From the NCBI RefSeq assembly GCF_000738775.1, contig NZ_JPOC01000021.1:62001-126000 (forward strand): a stretch of 64,000 nt of DNA, written 5' to 3'. Made by a program: the position numbers and the translations under genes. This document shows, piece by piece, positions 17,844-26,821 of the stretch. The DNA is from Prescottella defluvii. Its GTDB lineage: Bacteria; Actinomycetota; Actinomycetes; Mycobacteriales; Mycobacteriaceae. The notes beneath the pieces were generated by a model. The model searched no databases, was not told the origin of the DNA, and saw nothing but the letters and a program-made list of their open reading frames with translations. Within the stretch, counting starts at the first letter, position 1; each line of letters opens with the position of its first letter.

Positions 17844-18286
17844 CAGGCGTCCTTCCCTTCAGCGTCGGGGTAGGCGACCGTCACGGTGCCCGACAGGTGG
17901 TTGCCCAGGCTGTTCGCTCCGACGATCTTGACCTCGACGAGGCCGTTCTCCTTGGAGACCACCTCGCCGGTCATCGTCATCGTGTCGCCCGGGTAGTTGG
18001 GGGCGCCGAGGCGGATCTTCACGCGGCGCACCGTCGGATGCGGTCCGGCCCAGTCCGTCACGAAGCGTCCCGCCAGCCCGTTGCTGGTGAGGATGTTCAT
18101 GAACACGTCCTTGCTGCCGCGCTCACGCGCCAGCTCGGGATCGTGGTGCACGTCCTGGAAATCGCGGGTCGCGATCGCGGTCGACACGATCAGCGTGCGG
18201 GTCAACGGGATCGCCAGCTCCGGCAGCACCTCGCCGACGGTGATGTCGTCGTAGCTGCGGCCCGTGACGGTGACGGTGGCGGTCAT
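17843..18286 (-). CDS. chsH1: MaoC-like hydratase subunit, ChsH1 type
   Basis: Single-hotdog MaoC protein, 147 residues. In the igr pathway ChsH1 pairs with the MaoC half of ChsH2 to hydrate the steroid 17(20)-enoyl-CoA. The family motif is seen at DFQDVHHDPELARERG, with the active-site Asp/His, and at the C-terminal SGTVTVAY. The ATG at 18286 overlaps the upstream ChsE1-like stop by 4 bp. Its placement immediately before the Ltp2-like gene is the same as in M. tuberculosis. Confidence 0.87.
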   Translation of the reverse strand: MTATVTVTGRSYDDITVGEVLPELAIPLTRTLIVSTAIATRDFQDVHHDPELARERGSKDVFMNILTSNGLAGRFVTDWAGPHPTVRRVKIRLGAPNYPGDTMTMTGEVVSKENGLVEVKIVGANSLGNHLSGTVTVAYPDAEGKDA

Positions 18287-19395
18287 CCGACCACCTCGAC
18301 ACCCGCGGCGAGCTGCGCGCCCAGACGCGCCAGGTCGGATGCGGATCCACCGAGGGTCGCGCCGATCTGCTTGCCCCACAGCAGGTGCCGGTGCACGGGG
18401 TAGTCGGTGTCGACGCCCATGCCGCCGTGGAGGTGCGTGGTGCGGTGCACGATGCGCTGGCCGCCGTCGGTCGCCCACCACTTCGCGACCAGGACCGAGG
18501 TGCCGGCGTCCGTGCCGTCGACGAGGTTCTGGGTGGCCTGCCAGAGGGTCACGCTCATCGCCTGCAGGTCGATGTAGCAGTCGGCCAGCTGGTGGTTGAC
18601 GGCCTGGAACGTCGCGAGCGGACGCCCGAACTGCTGGCGACCGTTGAGGTACGTGACGGCCTGCGCCGTGGCGCCGGATCCGACACCGAGCTGGATCGCG
18701 GCGAGCGCCAGCTCGACGCGGTCGACGAGCCACTGTGCGGTGGTGCCGTCGGCGGGGCCGAGCAGCTCCGCGGGAGCCGACTCGAGCGTGACGTTGCCGC
18801 AGATCTCCCAGTTGGTGGAGTGCGTCTGCTCCACCGAGACACCGGCAGCCGCCAGGTCGACGACGAACAGCGCCGCGCCGGTGGGCGTGGTCGCCGAGAC
18901 GATCGCGCGATCGGCGACGTGCGTGATCGGGACGACGGCCTTGGCGCCGGTCAGGGTCCACTGGCCGCCGGCCTCGGTGGCGGTGGTCTGCGGGTCACCG
19001 TCGACGTACGGACCGAATTCCTCGAGGCCGATCGTCAGGAAGCTCGAACCCTCGGCGACACCCGGCACCAGCGCGGCGGCTTGGGCGTCGGTGCCGAGCT
19101 CGGCGACCGCGAGGGCCGCGAGGGCCGACTGCCAGATCGGCACGGGCGCGACGTGGCGGCCCTGCTGCTCGAGCAGCACGTACAGCTCGGCCAGGCCCAG
19201 TCCGCCGCCGCCGAGATCCTCGGGCAGCGCGATGCCGAGCAGGCCCGTGTTCGCGAGTTCGCGCCACAGGTCGCGGTCGATGCGCTCGTCGCTCAGCTCG
19301 ACCTGCTTGACGCGGTCGATGTCGGCCTTGCTGGTGAAGACCTCGGCGGCGAGGTTGCGAATTGCCTCTTGCTCTTCGCTGAAGTTGAAGTCCAT
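18283..19395 (-). CDS. chsE1: Acyl-CoA dehydrogenase subunit, ChsE1/FadE28 type
   Basis: Acyl-CoA dehydrogenase-fold protein, 370 residues. It starts MDFNFSEEQEAIRNLAAEVF, has the glycine-rich LPEDLGGGGLGL and a C-terminal HLHGGMGVDTDYPVHRH. Steroid-specific dehydrogenases of this type are heterotetramers made of two different subunits; the natural partner is the 20354-21520 product. In M. tuberculosis the two genes are adjacent, whereas here the ChsH2-like gene lies between them. Overlaps both neighbours by a few bases. Assignment to ChsE1 rather than another FadE is by context and general similarity. Confidence 0.83.
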   Translation of the reverse strand: MDFNFSEEQEAIRNLAAEVFTSKADIDRVKQVELSDERIDRDLWRELANTGLLGIALPEDLGGGGLGLAELYVLLEQQGRHVAPVPIWQSALAALAVAELGTDAQAAALVPGVAEGSSFLTIGLEEFGPYVDGDPQTTATEAGGQWTLTGAKAVVPITHVADRAIVSATTPTGAALFVVDLAAAGVSVEQTHSTNWEICGNVTLESAPAELLGPADGTTAQWLVDRVELALAAIQLGVGSGATAQAVTYLNGRQQFGRPLATFQAVNHQLADCYIDLQAMSVTLWQATQNLVDGTDAGTSVLVAKWWATDGGQRIVHRTTHLHGGMGVDTDYPVHRHLLWGKQIGATLGGSASDLARLGAQLAAGVEVVG

Positions 19396-20357
19396 CAGGA
19401 GTCCTCCCGTGCGGCCGGCCGGAACGCGGGCAGCGTCAGATCCGGGTCGGCGTCGATCCAGTCCAGTTCCACCGGCATGCCGATCTCGACGTCGCCCGGC
19501 GCGATGCCGGTCATGTTCGCGATCAGGCGGGTGCCCTCTTCGAGTTCGATGGTCGCCACGATGAGCGGGTACTCGAACCCGGGAATCTGCGGGTGGTGGT
19601 TGACAACAAAGCTGTAGACGGTGCCGCGGCCCGAGGCGTCGACGGTGTCCCAGTCGAGCGACTGGCACGCGCCGCACATCGGTCCCGTGGGGTGCCGCAG
19701 CGTGCCGCAGGAGGCGCAACGCTGGATCACCAGGCGGTGCTCCTTGGCGGCCTCGAACCAGAAGGCGTTGTCGACGTTGAGCGCCGGACGCGGGCGCAGG
19801 CCCGGGATCGGACCTGCCGGCTTCTCGGCGGCCTTCTCGCTGCCCTTCGGCTTGAACCGGAGGGTGCGCCAACGCTGCGTCGCGACGACGTCGTCGTCAC
19901 CGTTGCAGTACGTCTTGAGCGTCGTGACGAAGTGCCCGACACCGAGGCCGGTCGACTTCTCCTCGGAGACGTTCTCGATCACCTCGGTGATCGAAACCCG
20001 GTCGCCGGGACGCAGTTCCGAGAAGAACTCGAAGTCCGAGTCGGTCGCGACGACGGACGAGAAGCCCGCGTCGTCGAGCGTGGCGATCAGATCGGTCCAC
20101 ACCTGCGACGGATCGTTGTTCGCCATCTTGTCGGTGAACGTGCGCATGATCCAGACCTGGGCCATGAGCGCGGGTGCGACCGCACCGTCCCGGCCGGTCG
20201 CCCGAGCGGCGTCGTCGTCGAGGTAGACCGGGTTGGTGTCCCCCATCGTCTCGACCCAGTGCCGGATCATCGGGGTGTTGACCTCGTCCGGGCCCCACGT
20301 CTTGGGGGTCAGGACCTGTCCCTCGAATTCCCGGAGCTTGGTGAAGAATTCGCTCAC
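19395..20357 (-). CDS. chsH2: ChsH2-like MaoC-DUF35 fusion
   Basis: Two-domain protein, 320 residues. Residues about 1-170 are a MaoC hotdog (PMIRHWVETMGDTNPVYLDD). Residues about 195-310 are a DUF35 domain with a rubredoxin-like zinc ribbon CASCGTLRHPTGPMCGAC and an OB-fold (TVYSFVVNHHPQIPGF). In ChsH2 the MaoC part forms the hydratase with ChsH1 and the DUF35 part binds the Ltp2 aldolase, linking hydration and cleavage. GTG start at 20357 overlapping the upstream stop by 4 bp. This fusion is the strongest marker of an igr-like pathway here. Confidence 0.92.
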   Translation of the reverse strand: MSEFFTKLREFEGQVLTPKTWGPDEVNTPMIRHWVETMGDTNPVYLDDDAARATGRDGAVAPALMAQVWIMRTFTDKMANNDPSQVWTDLIATLDDAGFSSVVATDSDFEFFSELRPGDRVSITEVIENVSEEKSTGLGVGHFVTTLKTYCNGDDDVVATQRWRTLRFKPKGSEKAAEKPAGPIPGLRPRPALNVDNAFWFEAAKEHRLVIQRCASCGTLRHPTGPMCGACQSLDWDTVDASGRGTVYSFVVNHHPQIPGFEYPLIVATIELEEGTRLIANMTGIAPGDVEIGMPVELDWIDADPDLTLPAFRPAAREDS

Positions 20358-21520
20358 TTGACCCTCTTCTCACGCACGAGACCCAGGCCCATCGTGCCGA
20401 CCATGTCGCGCAGGACCTCGTTGACGCCGCCGCCGAAGGTGTTGACCATGCCCTGGCGGGAGATCTGCTCGATCTGCCCGGCGAGCAGCGCGCCCGGCGA
20501 CTCGGGTCGGATCCGGCCCGCGGCGCCGAGGATGCCGAGCAGGGTCCGGTACACGTCGATGTGGGTCTCGGTGCCGTACGCCTTGGTGGCGCCGGCGTCG
20601 GCACCGGACAGCGTGTCCGCGGCAACCGCGGCGGTCATCTTCCAGTTGAGCAGGCGCATCGCCTCGAGCTTCGCATGCGTGCGCGCGAATTCCTGCTGCA
20701 CCCAAGGGATCTCGATGGCGCCGTTCTCCTTGGCCCAGTCCAGCACCTGATGCCACAGGCCGTAGGTGCGGCCACCGATCGCGGCGAGACCGATGCGCTC
20801 GTGGTTGAGCTGCGCGGCGATCAACTGCCAACCACCGTTGACCTCACCGATGACGTCCTTCTGCGGGACGCGGATGCCGCTGTAGTACGTCGAGGTGACC
20901 ATGAGGCCGCCGACGGTCGGGATCGGCGACCACGAGAAGCCCGGATCGTCGGTGGGGACCACCAGGATCGAGATGCCCTTGTGCTTGGGGGCCTCCGGAT
21001 CGGTGCGGGCGGCGAGCCACACGTAGTCGGCGGTGTTGGCGCCGGACGTGAAGATCTTGTTGCCGTCGACCACGAACTCCTCGCCGTCGAGGACGGCGCG
21101 GGTCTTGAGCGAGGCGAGGTCGGTGCCGGCCTCGGGCTCGGTGTAGCCGATCGCGAAGACGATGTCGCCCGCGAGGATGCCCGGCAGGAAGCGTTCCTTC
21201 TGCTCCTCGGTGCCGTACTTCATCAGCGTCGGGCCGACGGTGTTGACCGTGACGAACGGGAAGGGCAGACCGGCGCGCTGCACCTCGTCGAAGAACACGA
21301 ACTGTTCCTCGATGGAACGCCCCTGTCCACCGAACTCCTTGGGCCACCCGATGCCGAGCCAGCCGTCCTGGCCGAGCAGCTTGACTACCTCGCGGAAGTA
21401 CTCGCCGCCCACGCCCTGCTCACCAGCTGCGCGGCGCTTCTCCGCAGGCAGCAGGTTCGCGAAGTACTCGCGCAACTCCTTGCGGAGCGCGAGCTGTTCG
21501 GGGGATTCCCTCAAATCCAT
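20354..21520 (-). CDS. chsE2: Acyl-CoA dehydrogenase subunit, ChsE2/FadE29 type
   Basis: Acyl-CoA dehydrogenase of 388 residues, close in length and in motif order to M. tuberculosis FadE29: GWLGIGWPKEFGGQG, the flavin-binding FAIGYTEPEAGTDLASL, KHKGISILVV, and the C-terminal TFGGGVNEVLRDM. Expected to form a heterotetramer with the 18283-19395 subunit and desaturate a steroid acyl-CoA with a three-carbon side chain. ATG at 21520 with AGGGAGA upstream. It is the first gene of a six-gene operon; the control region to its right contains palindromic sites. Confidence 0.9.
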   Translation of the reverse strand: MDLRESPEQLALRKELREYFANLLPAEKRRAAGEQGVGGEYFREVVKLLGQDGWLGIGWPKEFGGQGRSIEEQFVFFDEVQRAGLPFPFVTVNTVGPTLMKYGTEEQKERFLPGILAGDIVFAIGYTEPEAGTDLASLKTRAVLDGEEFVVDGNKIFTSGANTADYVWLAARTDPEAPKHKGISILVVPTDDPGFSWSPIPTVGGLMVTSTYYSGIRVPQKDVIGEVNGGWQLIAAQLNHERIGLAAIGGRTYGLWHQVLDWAKENGAIEIPWVQQEFARTHAKLEAMRLLNWKMTAAVAADTLSGADAGATKAYGTETHIDVYRTLLGILGAAGRIRPESPGALLAGQIEQISRQGMVNTFGGGVNEVLRDMVGTMGLGLVREKRVK

Positions 21521-21570
21521 CGTTTACTCTCCCTAACAAAGAACGACTCACAATTGACGTCAGTGCCAAA

Positions 21571-21602
21571 GTAGACAGCCGCCACGGATGGCGACTGTCT
21601 AC
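21571..21602. terminator. Fourteen-bp hairpin between SDR and chsE2-like genes
   Basis: GTAGACAGCCGCCA and its near-perfect complement (one mismatch) around a CGGA tetraloop. It lies 150 bp after the SDR stop on the minus strand and 50 bp before the chsE2-like start. It lacks a T-run, so it may instead be a regulator site or mRNA structure. Confidence 0.5.
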
Positions 21603-21650
21603 CTCGTTTGTCCGGACGCTAGCCAGCACACCGGTCCGCCGGGGCGGACG

Positions 21651-21665
21651 TCTCGCCCAGCGGGA
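21651..21665. promoter_or_regulatory. IclR-type palindrome candidate (TCCCGCTNAGCGGGA family)
   Basis: TCTCGCCCAGCGGGA, two mismatches to the consensus built from other sites in this window. A CCGCTCA half-site lies in register 49 bp to the right (21700-21714). Upstream of the igr-like operon. Confidence 0.4.
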
Positions 21666-21754
21666 ATCGCCGGTGGACAATTCCGATGAGACCAGTCACC
21701 GCCGCTCACGGCAAGCCCCTCGCGGCGACGGGAATCCCAGTTCCGGCGTCCGGT

Positions 21755-22600
21755 TCAGCGCTCGGCCGGATCGACCAGATCGTTCACCAGCTTCGGCGCC
21801 CAGACGACCCGGCCGAGGAAACGGTCGGCGTCCGGGTCGGTGGCCAGCCACACGGCCGCTGCGGCGGGCACGGTCGCCGGCACCGCGTCGAAGCCGGCGT
21901 CCTCGATCCGGTCGGTGCCACCGCGCGCCTTGCCGGACTCGGTGACGACGAACCCGGGGCTGAGGTTGAACGCGCGGATGCCCCGACCCCGGTACTCGGC
22001 ATTGACGGCACCGGCCAGGCGACCGAAGGCCGCCTTCGACGCCGCGTACGCCACGCCCCAACCGCCCTCGCCGGGCGCGGCCGGCGGATCGGTGGTGGCC
22101 GACCCGGAGACGAGGTCGACGACGACGCCGTCCCCGTTCTCCAGCATCGACGGCAGCACCCGCTGGATCAGGGCCAACTGGTGCAGGTAGTTGCCCCGCA
22201 CCATGACCTCGGCGTCGTCGAGCCGGAGGTCGAGGATGCGCTCCATGTGACCGGCCGTCTGCGCGTACGCGTTGTTGACGAGGACATCGACACGGCCCCA
22301 CTCACGCAGCACCTCGTCGGCGGCGCCGACGACCGAGTCCAGCTCCAGCAGATCCATCCGGATCGGCAGCGCACGGACACCGCACGACTCGATCTCGGCG
22401 GCCGTCGTCTCCAGGCTGCCGGGGACCGCGAGGAGCGCCTCACCCTCCGCGCGGGTGCGGGGCGTGACCGCCCCTTCCCCCTCGCGGACGGTGCGCGCGG
22501 TGATCGCGACGTCGAAACCCTTGCGCGCGAAGGCAAGAGCGATCTCCCGGCCGATGCCCCGGCTCGCGCCGGTGACGAAGGCTACCTTGCGGACCGCCAT
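21755..22600 (-). CDS. Short-chain dehydrogenase/reductase (SDR)
   Basis: SDR of 281 residues. Cofactor motif TGASRGIG; the NNAG region reads NNAY; the catalytic Tyr-Lys is in YAASK. The stop of the CoA-ligase gene and this ATG are directly adjacent, so the two are cotranscribed. A dehydrogenase acting on a 3-hydroxyacyl-CoA side chain or on a steroid hydroxyl would fit the context, but neither can be read directly. Confidence 0.83.
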   Translation of the reverse strand: MAVRKVAFVTGASRGIGREIALAFARKGFDVAITARTVREGEGAVTPRTRAEGEALLAVPGSLETTAAEIESCGVRALPIRMDLLELDSVVGAADEVLREWGRVDVLVNNAYAQTAGHMERILDLRLDDAEVMVRGNYLHQLALIQRVLPSMLENGDGVVVDLVSGSATTDPPAAPGEGGWGVAYAASKAAFGRLAGAVNAEYRGRGIRAFNLSPGFVVTESGKARGGTDRIEDAGFDAVPATVPAAAAVWLATDPDADRFLGRVVWAPKLVNDLVDPAER

Positions 22601-24265
22601 TCAGATGCCCAGGAAACGCCGGCGCCCGAACGAGACGAACTCGGCTTCGAGCGCGGCCTTGTCGTCGGCGGTCATCGCCTTGTAGACGGGCTCGCCGCGG
22701 CCTTCCCAGCGGTAGACCGGCTCGTCGGTGCGCCACAGCTCCGCCTGCAGCTCACGCTTGAGGACCTTGTTCGATCCGGTGACGGGCAGGTTCGTGGACA
22801 CGCGCAGGAACCGCGGGGTCGCCTTGGTACCCAGGTCGGCCTGGCCCGCGAGGTACTCGGCGAACTTGTCGACGTCGAACCCGTCGATCGAATCCACCTC
22901 GATCGCGGCCATCACCTGGTCGCCCGACCGCGGGTCCGGGATCGCGTAGACACCGGTCGCGATGACGTCGGGGTGGCGGCGGATCACCCGCTCGATCATC
23001 AGCGCGGACGTGTTCTCGCCGTCGACGCGGATCCAGTCGCCCTTGCGGCCGGCGAAGTAGATGAACCCGGCCTCGTCGACGTACCCGAGGTCACCGGTCC
23101 AGTACCAGCCGTGCTTGATGCGCTCGGAGTCGGCGGCGTCGTTCTTGTAGTAGCCCTCGAACGCGCGCGCACCCTCCTTGTTGATCATCTCGCCGATGGC
23201 CTCGTCCGGGTTCAGGACCCGGCCGTGCTCGTCGAGGATCGCGCGGACGCACTCCTCGCGCGTCTCGGGGTTCACGATCGCGATGCCGGCGTGCGCCGGA
23301 CGGCCGAGGGCCGCCTCGGGGGCCTCCGGGTCGAGCTTGACCGAGCCGGCGCCCTCCGAGGAGCCGTAGCCCTCGAACAGCTCGGCACCGAAACGCCGCA
23401 CGAACTCGACCTTGTCCTCGGGCGAGGCCTCCGTACCGAAGGCGCGCTCGAGCTTGTTGTCCTTGTCGTCGGACTGCTCCGGGGTCGCCATCAGGTAGCC
23501 GAGCGCCTTGCCGACGTACGTGAAGAACGTTGCGCCGAAGAACTTCACGTCGGGCAGGAAGCCGGACGCGGAGAACTTGCGGGCCGCGGGCAGGCAGACG
23601 GTGGCGCCGTTCGCCAGGGCCGGGGCCCACAGGGCCATCAGCGCGTTGCCGTGGAACAGCGGCATGCAGCAGTAGTCGACGTCGTCGCGGTGGTGGCCGT
23701 ACTTCTTCGTGTTCGCGTACGCGAGACGGGAGAGCCGCCCCTGGCTGCACTTGACGCCCTTGGACATACCGGTGGTGCCCGACGTGAACAGCAGCAGGAA
23801 CAGGTTGTCCTCGTCGATGCCGTCGGCAATCGCCGGCTCGACCCGGTGCGCGTCGATGCGGTCCTGGTAGTCCGGGGCGTCGATCAGGATGAACCGATCG
23901 TCGGCCAGGCCGAGATCGAGATCCTTCAGCTTCGCCATGCCCTCGGCGTCGGTGACGATCAACTGGCAGTCGACGTAACGGATCTCGGCCTCGAGTTCCG
24001 TCGCACCGCGGGTCGGGTTGATGCCGACGACAGTGCCGCCGACCAGGGCTGCACCGCCGAGCCAGAACAGGAAGTCCGGCACGTTCTCGAGGAGGATGCC
24101 GATGTGGAACGGGCCGTCCACCCTCAGCGACTGCGCGAGCGATCCGCGTGCAGCGCTCTCGCGAACCACCTCGTCCCACGTCCAGTCCTGCTCACGGGTA
24201 CGGACACCTGGACGCTGGTCGCCGAGGCGATCGAGGAGCATCTCGGCAATCGTCGTGCGTTCCAA
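22601..24265 (-). CDS. fadD17: FadD17-like steroid/acyl-CoA ligase
   Basis: ANL-superfamily acyl-CoA synthetase, 554 residues. It shows the P-loop FTSGTTGMSKGVKCSQ, the A5-type motif GYGSSEGAG and the A7/A8 region YWTGDLGYVDEAGFIYFAGRKGDWIRVDGENTS. The overall pattern matches M. tuberculosis FadD17, linked to activation of steroid side-chain acids. A TTG start at 24265 is preferred because AGGAGA lies seven bases before it; upstream ATG 24337 has no ribosome site. It heads a two-gene unit with the SDR and diverges from another CoA ligase, with a palindromic site between them. Confidence 0.85.
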   Translation of the reverse strand: MERTTIAEMLLDRLGDQRPGVRTREQDWTWDEVVRESAARGSLAQSLRVDGPFHIGILLENVPDFLFWLGGAALVGGTVVGINPTRGATELEAEIRYVDCQLIVTDAEGMAKLKDLDLGLADDRFILIDAPDYQDRIDAHRVEPAIADGIDEDNLFLLLFTSGTTGMSKGVKCSQGRLSRLAYANTKKYGHHRDDVDYCCMPLFHGNALMALWAPALANGATVCLPAARKFSASGFLPDVKFFGATFFTYVGKALGYLMATPEQSDDKDNKLERAFGTEASPEDKVEFVRRFGAELFEGYGSSEGAGSVKLDPEAPEAALGRPAHAGIAIVNPETREECVRAILDEHGRVLNPDEAIGEMINKEGARAFEGYYKNDAADSERIKHGWYWTGDLGYVDEAGFIYFAGRKGDWIRVDGENTSALMIERVIRRHPDVIATGVYAIPDPRSGDQVMAAIEVDSIDGFDVDKFAEYLAGQADLGTKATPRFLRVSTNLPVTGSNKVLKRELQAELWRTDEPVYRWEGRGEPVYKAMTADDKAALEAEFVSFGRRRFLGI

Positions 24266-24584
24266 CTCATTCTCTCCTGTCGCAGCGCCGGTAGGCGCGT
24301 TACTACTGACTGCGGGCTGTGTAGGCGGGTCAGCCATCCGTGGCCCGACCGGCAACCGGACCTCGAGGTTCGATCATCCAGCCATGCCCTTTCGCGAAAA
24401 GTAGCCTCGGCTGTCGCACAGATCACCGTTAGTCTCGCTGAGTGGTAACTCATCCCGCGGAACCTTCCCGACGTGAGAAATTGCCGTGAGAAACCCGTCA
24501 CATCCCATGTCCCGAGCCTGGTGCCTGGGCGTTCACACGCAGAAGTGACAGGAACGACACTGTGACACGGACGAAAGGTCACTC
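24266..24584. other. Divergent promoter region between two CoA-ligase genes
   Basis: No gene seen. It contains an IclR-type palindrome candidate at 24433-24447 and a short direct repeat of GTGAGAAA-like words around 24472-24492. The left third may be translated if the ligase starts at ATG 24337. Confidence 0.5.
24433..24447. promoter_or_regulatory. IclR-type palindrome candidate
   Basis: TCTCGCTGAGTGGTA, three mismatches to TCCCGCTNAGCGGGA, between divergent fadD-like genes. Confidence 0.4.
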
Positions 24585-26249
24585 ATGACTGCCCCCGCAG
24601 ATCCGCAACTGCACCTGGACCAGGTCATGTCTCGTCTGGTCGGTCCCGGCGGACCGTTCGAGATCACCGAGGAAGAGGTCCTCGGCACCCGAATGCCGGT
24701 CATGAAGAACCGGGACCGGGCCGTGGGCGATCTGCTGGCCCAGTCCGTCAAGTGGGGAGACCGCGACTACCTCGTCACCGAGGACCGCCGCGTGTCCTAC
24801 GCACAGCATGCCGCCGACGCATACGCCCTGGCAGCAGCCCTGCAGGAGCGGTACGGCGTCGAGAAGGGCGACCGTGTCGCGATCCTCGCGGCCAACACCC
24901 CCGAGTGGGTCACCACCTTCTGGGCGACGCAGGCACTCGGTGCGATCACCGTCGGCCTCAACGGCTGGTGGGTGCCGCGCGAGATCGAGTACGGCCTGCA
25001 GCACAGCACGCCGAAGGTCGTGATCGCCGACGCCAAGCGCAGCGCCGCCCTCGCCGGCGTCGATACGACCGGCATCACGGTGCTGACGATGGAAGAGGAC
25101 CTGCCTCGCCTGTTCGCCGAGTTCGCCGGCGCGGGACGTCCCACCGTCGAGATCGACGAGGACGACCCGTCCGTCATCCTCTTCACCTCCGGGACCAGCG
25201 GCCGCCCCAAGGGCGCACTGCACTCGCACCGCAACCTGCTCGCGGTCGTCGACTACCACCGCTACAACGGCGCGCTCATGGCGGCGTTCACGGGCAAGCC
25301 CAGTGATCCCGACGTGCCCACCGAAATGCGCGACCTGCTCACCTCGCCGCTGTTCCACATCGCGAGCCTGCACAACCTGGCGGTCCCGCGTCTCGCCATG
25401 GGTGGCGCGCTGGTCATGAACCAGGGCTCGTTCGACGTCGACCGCATCCTCGGTCTCATCGAGCGGGAGCGCGTCACGAACTGGGGCGCCGTCCCGACGA
25501 TGGCCTCCCGACTGCTCGAGCACGGCAACCTCGGCAAGTACGACCTGTCGTCGCTGACGTCGTTCTCGCTGGCGTCGGCGCCGTCGTCGATCGCGTTCAA
25601 GGACCGTCTGCGCGAACAGGTTCCGTTCGCCCGCAATGCCCTCGTCGACAGCTACGGGCTCACCGAGTGCAGCACCGCGATCGCCGTGGCCACCTCGGCG
25701 GAACTCGAGGAGTACCCGGGCACGCTGGGCCGGCCGATCATCACGGTGAGCATGGAGATCCGCGACCCGTTCGGCGAGTGGCTGTCGGACGGCCACGAAG
25801 GCGAGGTCTGCGTGCGCAGCCCGTTCGTCATGCTCGGCTACTGGAACGACGCCGACGCGACCGCAGCCTCGATCACCCCCGACCGCTGGCTGCGCACCGG
25901 CGACTACGGCGTCGTCGAGAACGGACGCCTGCGCCTGACCGGACGTCGCTCGGACCTGATCCTGCGCGGTGGAGAGAACGTCTACCCCACCGAGATCGAG
26001 CAGACCCTCGACGAGCACCCCGCGGTGCAGGAGTGCGCCGTGATCGGCAGCCCGCACCCCGATCTCGGCCAGGAGGTGTCCGCGGTGGTCGTGGTGGTCC
26101 CCGGCCAGACCGTCACCGAGGAAGAACTGCGGGAGTTCGCGTCCGAGCGCCTGTCGTACTTCAAGGTGCCGACGAAGTGGCGTCTCACCACGGACCTGTT
26201 GCCGCGCAACGCAACCGGAAAGATGATCCGTCGCGAGATCAACGTCTGA
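24585..26249 (+). CDS. Acyl-CoA synthetase (ANL superfamily)
   Basis: AMP-forming CoA ligase, 554 residues. It has P-loop [16 protein letters not shown], the motif [11 protein letters not shown], the hinge [24 protein letters not shown] and the C-terminal catalytic Lys in [12 protein letters not shown]. It is clearly different from the FadD17- and FadD19-like ligases nearby. Directly followed by a SnoaL-like gene whose ATG overlaps its stop (TGATG). It may activate a different steroid acid or a ring-derived acid; the substrate is not readable. Confidence 0.87.
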   Translation: MTAPADPQLHLDQVMSRLVGPGGPFEITEEEVLGTRMPVMKNRDRAVGDLLAQSVKWGDRDYLVTEDRRVSYAQHAADAYALAAALQERYGVEKGDRVAILAANTPEWVTTFWATQALGAITVGLNGWWVPREIEYGLQHSTPKVVIADAKRSAALAGVDTTGITVLTMEEDLPRLFAEFAGAGRPTVEIDEDDPSVILFTSGTSGRPKGALHSHRNLLAVVDYHRYNGALMAAFTGKPSDPDVPTEMRDLLTSPLFHIASLHNLAVPRLAMGGALVMNQGSFDVDRILGLIERERVTNWGAVPTMASRLLEHGNLGKYDLSSLTSFSLASAPSSIAFKDRLREQVPFARNALVDSYGLTECSTAIAVATSAELEEYPGTLGRPIITVSMEIRDPFGEWLSDGHEGEVCVRSPFVMLGYWNDADATAASITPDRWLRTGDYGVVENGRLRLTGRRSDLILRGGENVYPTEIEQTLDEHPAVQECAVIGSPHPDLGQEVSAVVVVVPGQTVTEEELREFASERLSYFKVPTKWRLTTDLLPRNATGKMIRREINV

Positions 26250-26731
26250 TGCTCGACCGCACCGTCGAACGCCTGGTAGCCGTCGATGCGATCCGCGACC
26301 TGTCCCACCTCTACACGCACCTCATCGACGAGGCGCGTCTGGAGGAGGTCTCGGATCTCTTCGCACACGCGGTGTACGGGCAGTGCGACGGTGCCGGGAC
26401 GCCGCTGGGGCCGGTGCGTGACTCCGATCCCGGCGGCGTCCTGGAGGCGTGCCGCAGCTTCATCCGGATGCACGGCACGCCGCCGCGGCCGCGGACCAAG
26501 CACGTCGTCACCAATCTCCGGGTCGACGTCGCCGACGACTGCCGCACCGCGACGTCCCTGTCGTACTTCACGGTGCTCCAGGCCACCGAAAAGCTTCCCC
26601 TGCAGCCGATCCTGTCGGGCCGCTACTTCGACGCCTTCGCCGTCGCCGACGGCGAGTGGAGGTTCACGCAGCGGCTGACCTGCATCGATCTGGTCGGAGA
26701 CCTGAGCGAGCACGCCCGACGCTCGCTGTGA
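26249..26731 (+). CDS. SnoaL-like (NTF2-fold) protein
   Basis: Cone-shaped NTF2-fold protein of 160 residues, SnoaL_4 type. Tyr22 and Asp27 occur as LYTHLID, and a His follows in RTKHVVTN; this Tyr-x4-Asp...His layout matches the catalytic residues reported for bile-acid 7-alpha-dehydratase BaiE. Fold relatives also include ketosteroid isomerase. One-base overlap with the CoA ligase indicates co-translation. A steroid dehydratase or isomerase role is inference from context. Confidence 0.8.
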   Translation: MLDRTVERLVAVDAIRDLSHLYTHLIDEARLEEVSDLFAHAVYGQCDGAGTPLGPVRDSDPGGVLEACRSFIRMHGTPPRPRTKHVVTNLRVDVADDCRTATSLSYFTVLQATEKLPLQPILSGRYFDAFAVADGEWRFTQRLTCIDLVGDLSEHARRSL

Positions 26732-26751
26732 GATTCATGCCCGAGACCCCT

Positions 26752-26791
26752 CGGTTCACCGGTCGCCGAGTACCCGGCGACCGGTGAACCG
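26752..26791. terminator. Hairpin between SnoaL-like and LLM genes
   Basis: Seventeen-bp perfect stem (CGGTTCACCGGTCGCCG and its complement), six-base loop. Probably ends or attenuates the ligase-SnoaL transcript ahead of the LLM gene. Confidence 0.7.
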
Positions 26792-26821
26792 CCGAACGCG
26801 CAACCGCGGAACAGGAGCACC

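Noticed and set aside
21686-24448. 920-residue plus-strand open frame
   Set aside because: Antisense shadow of the SDR and FadD17-like genes, which have clear motifs on the minus strand.
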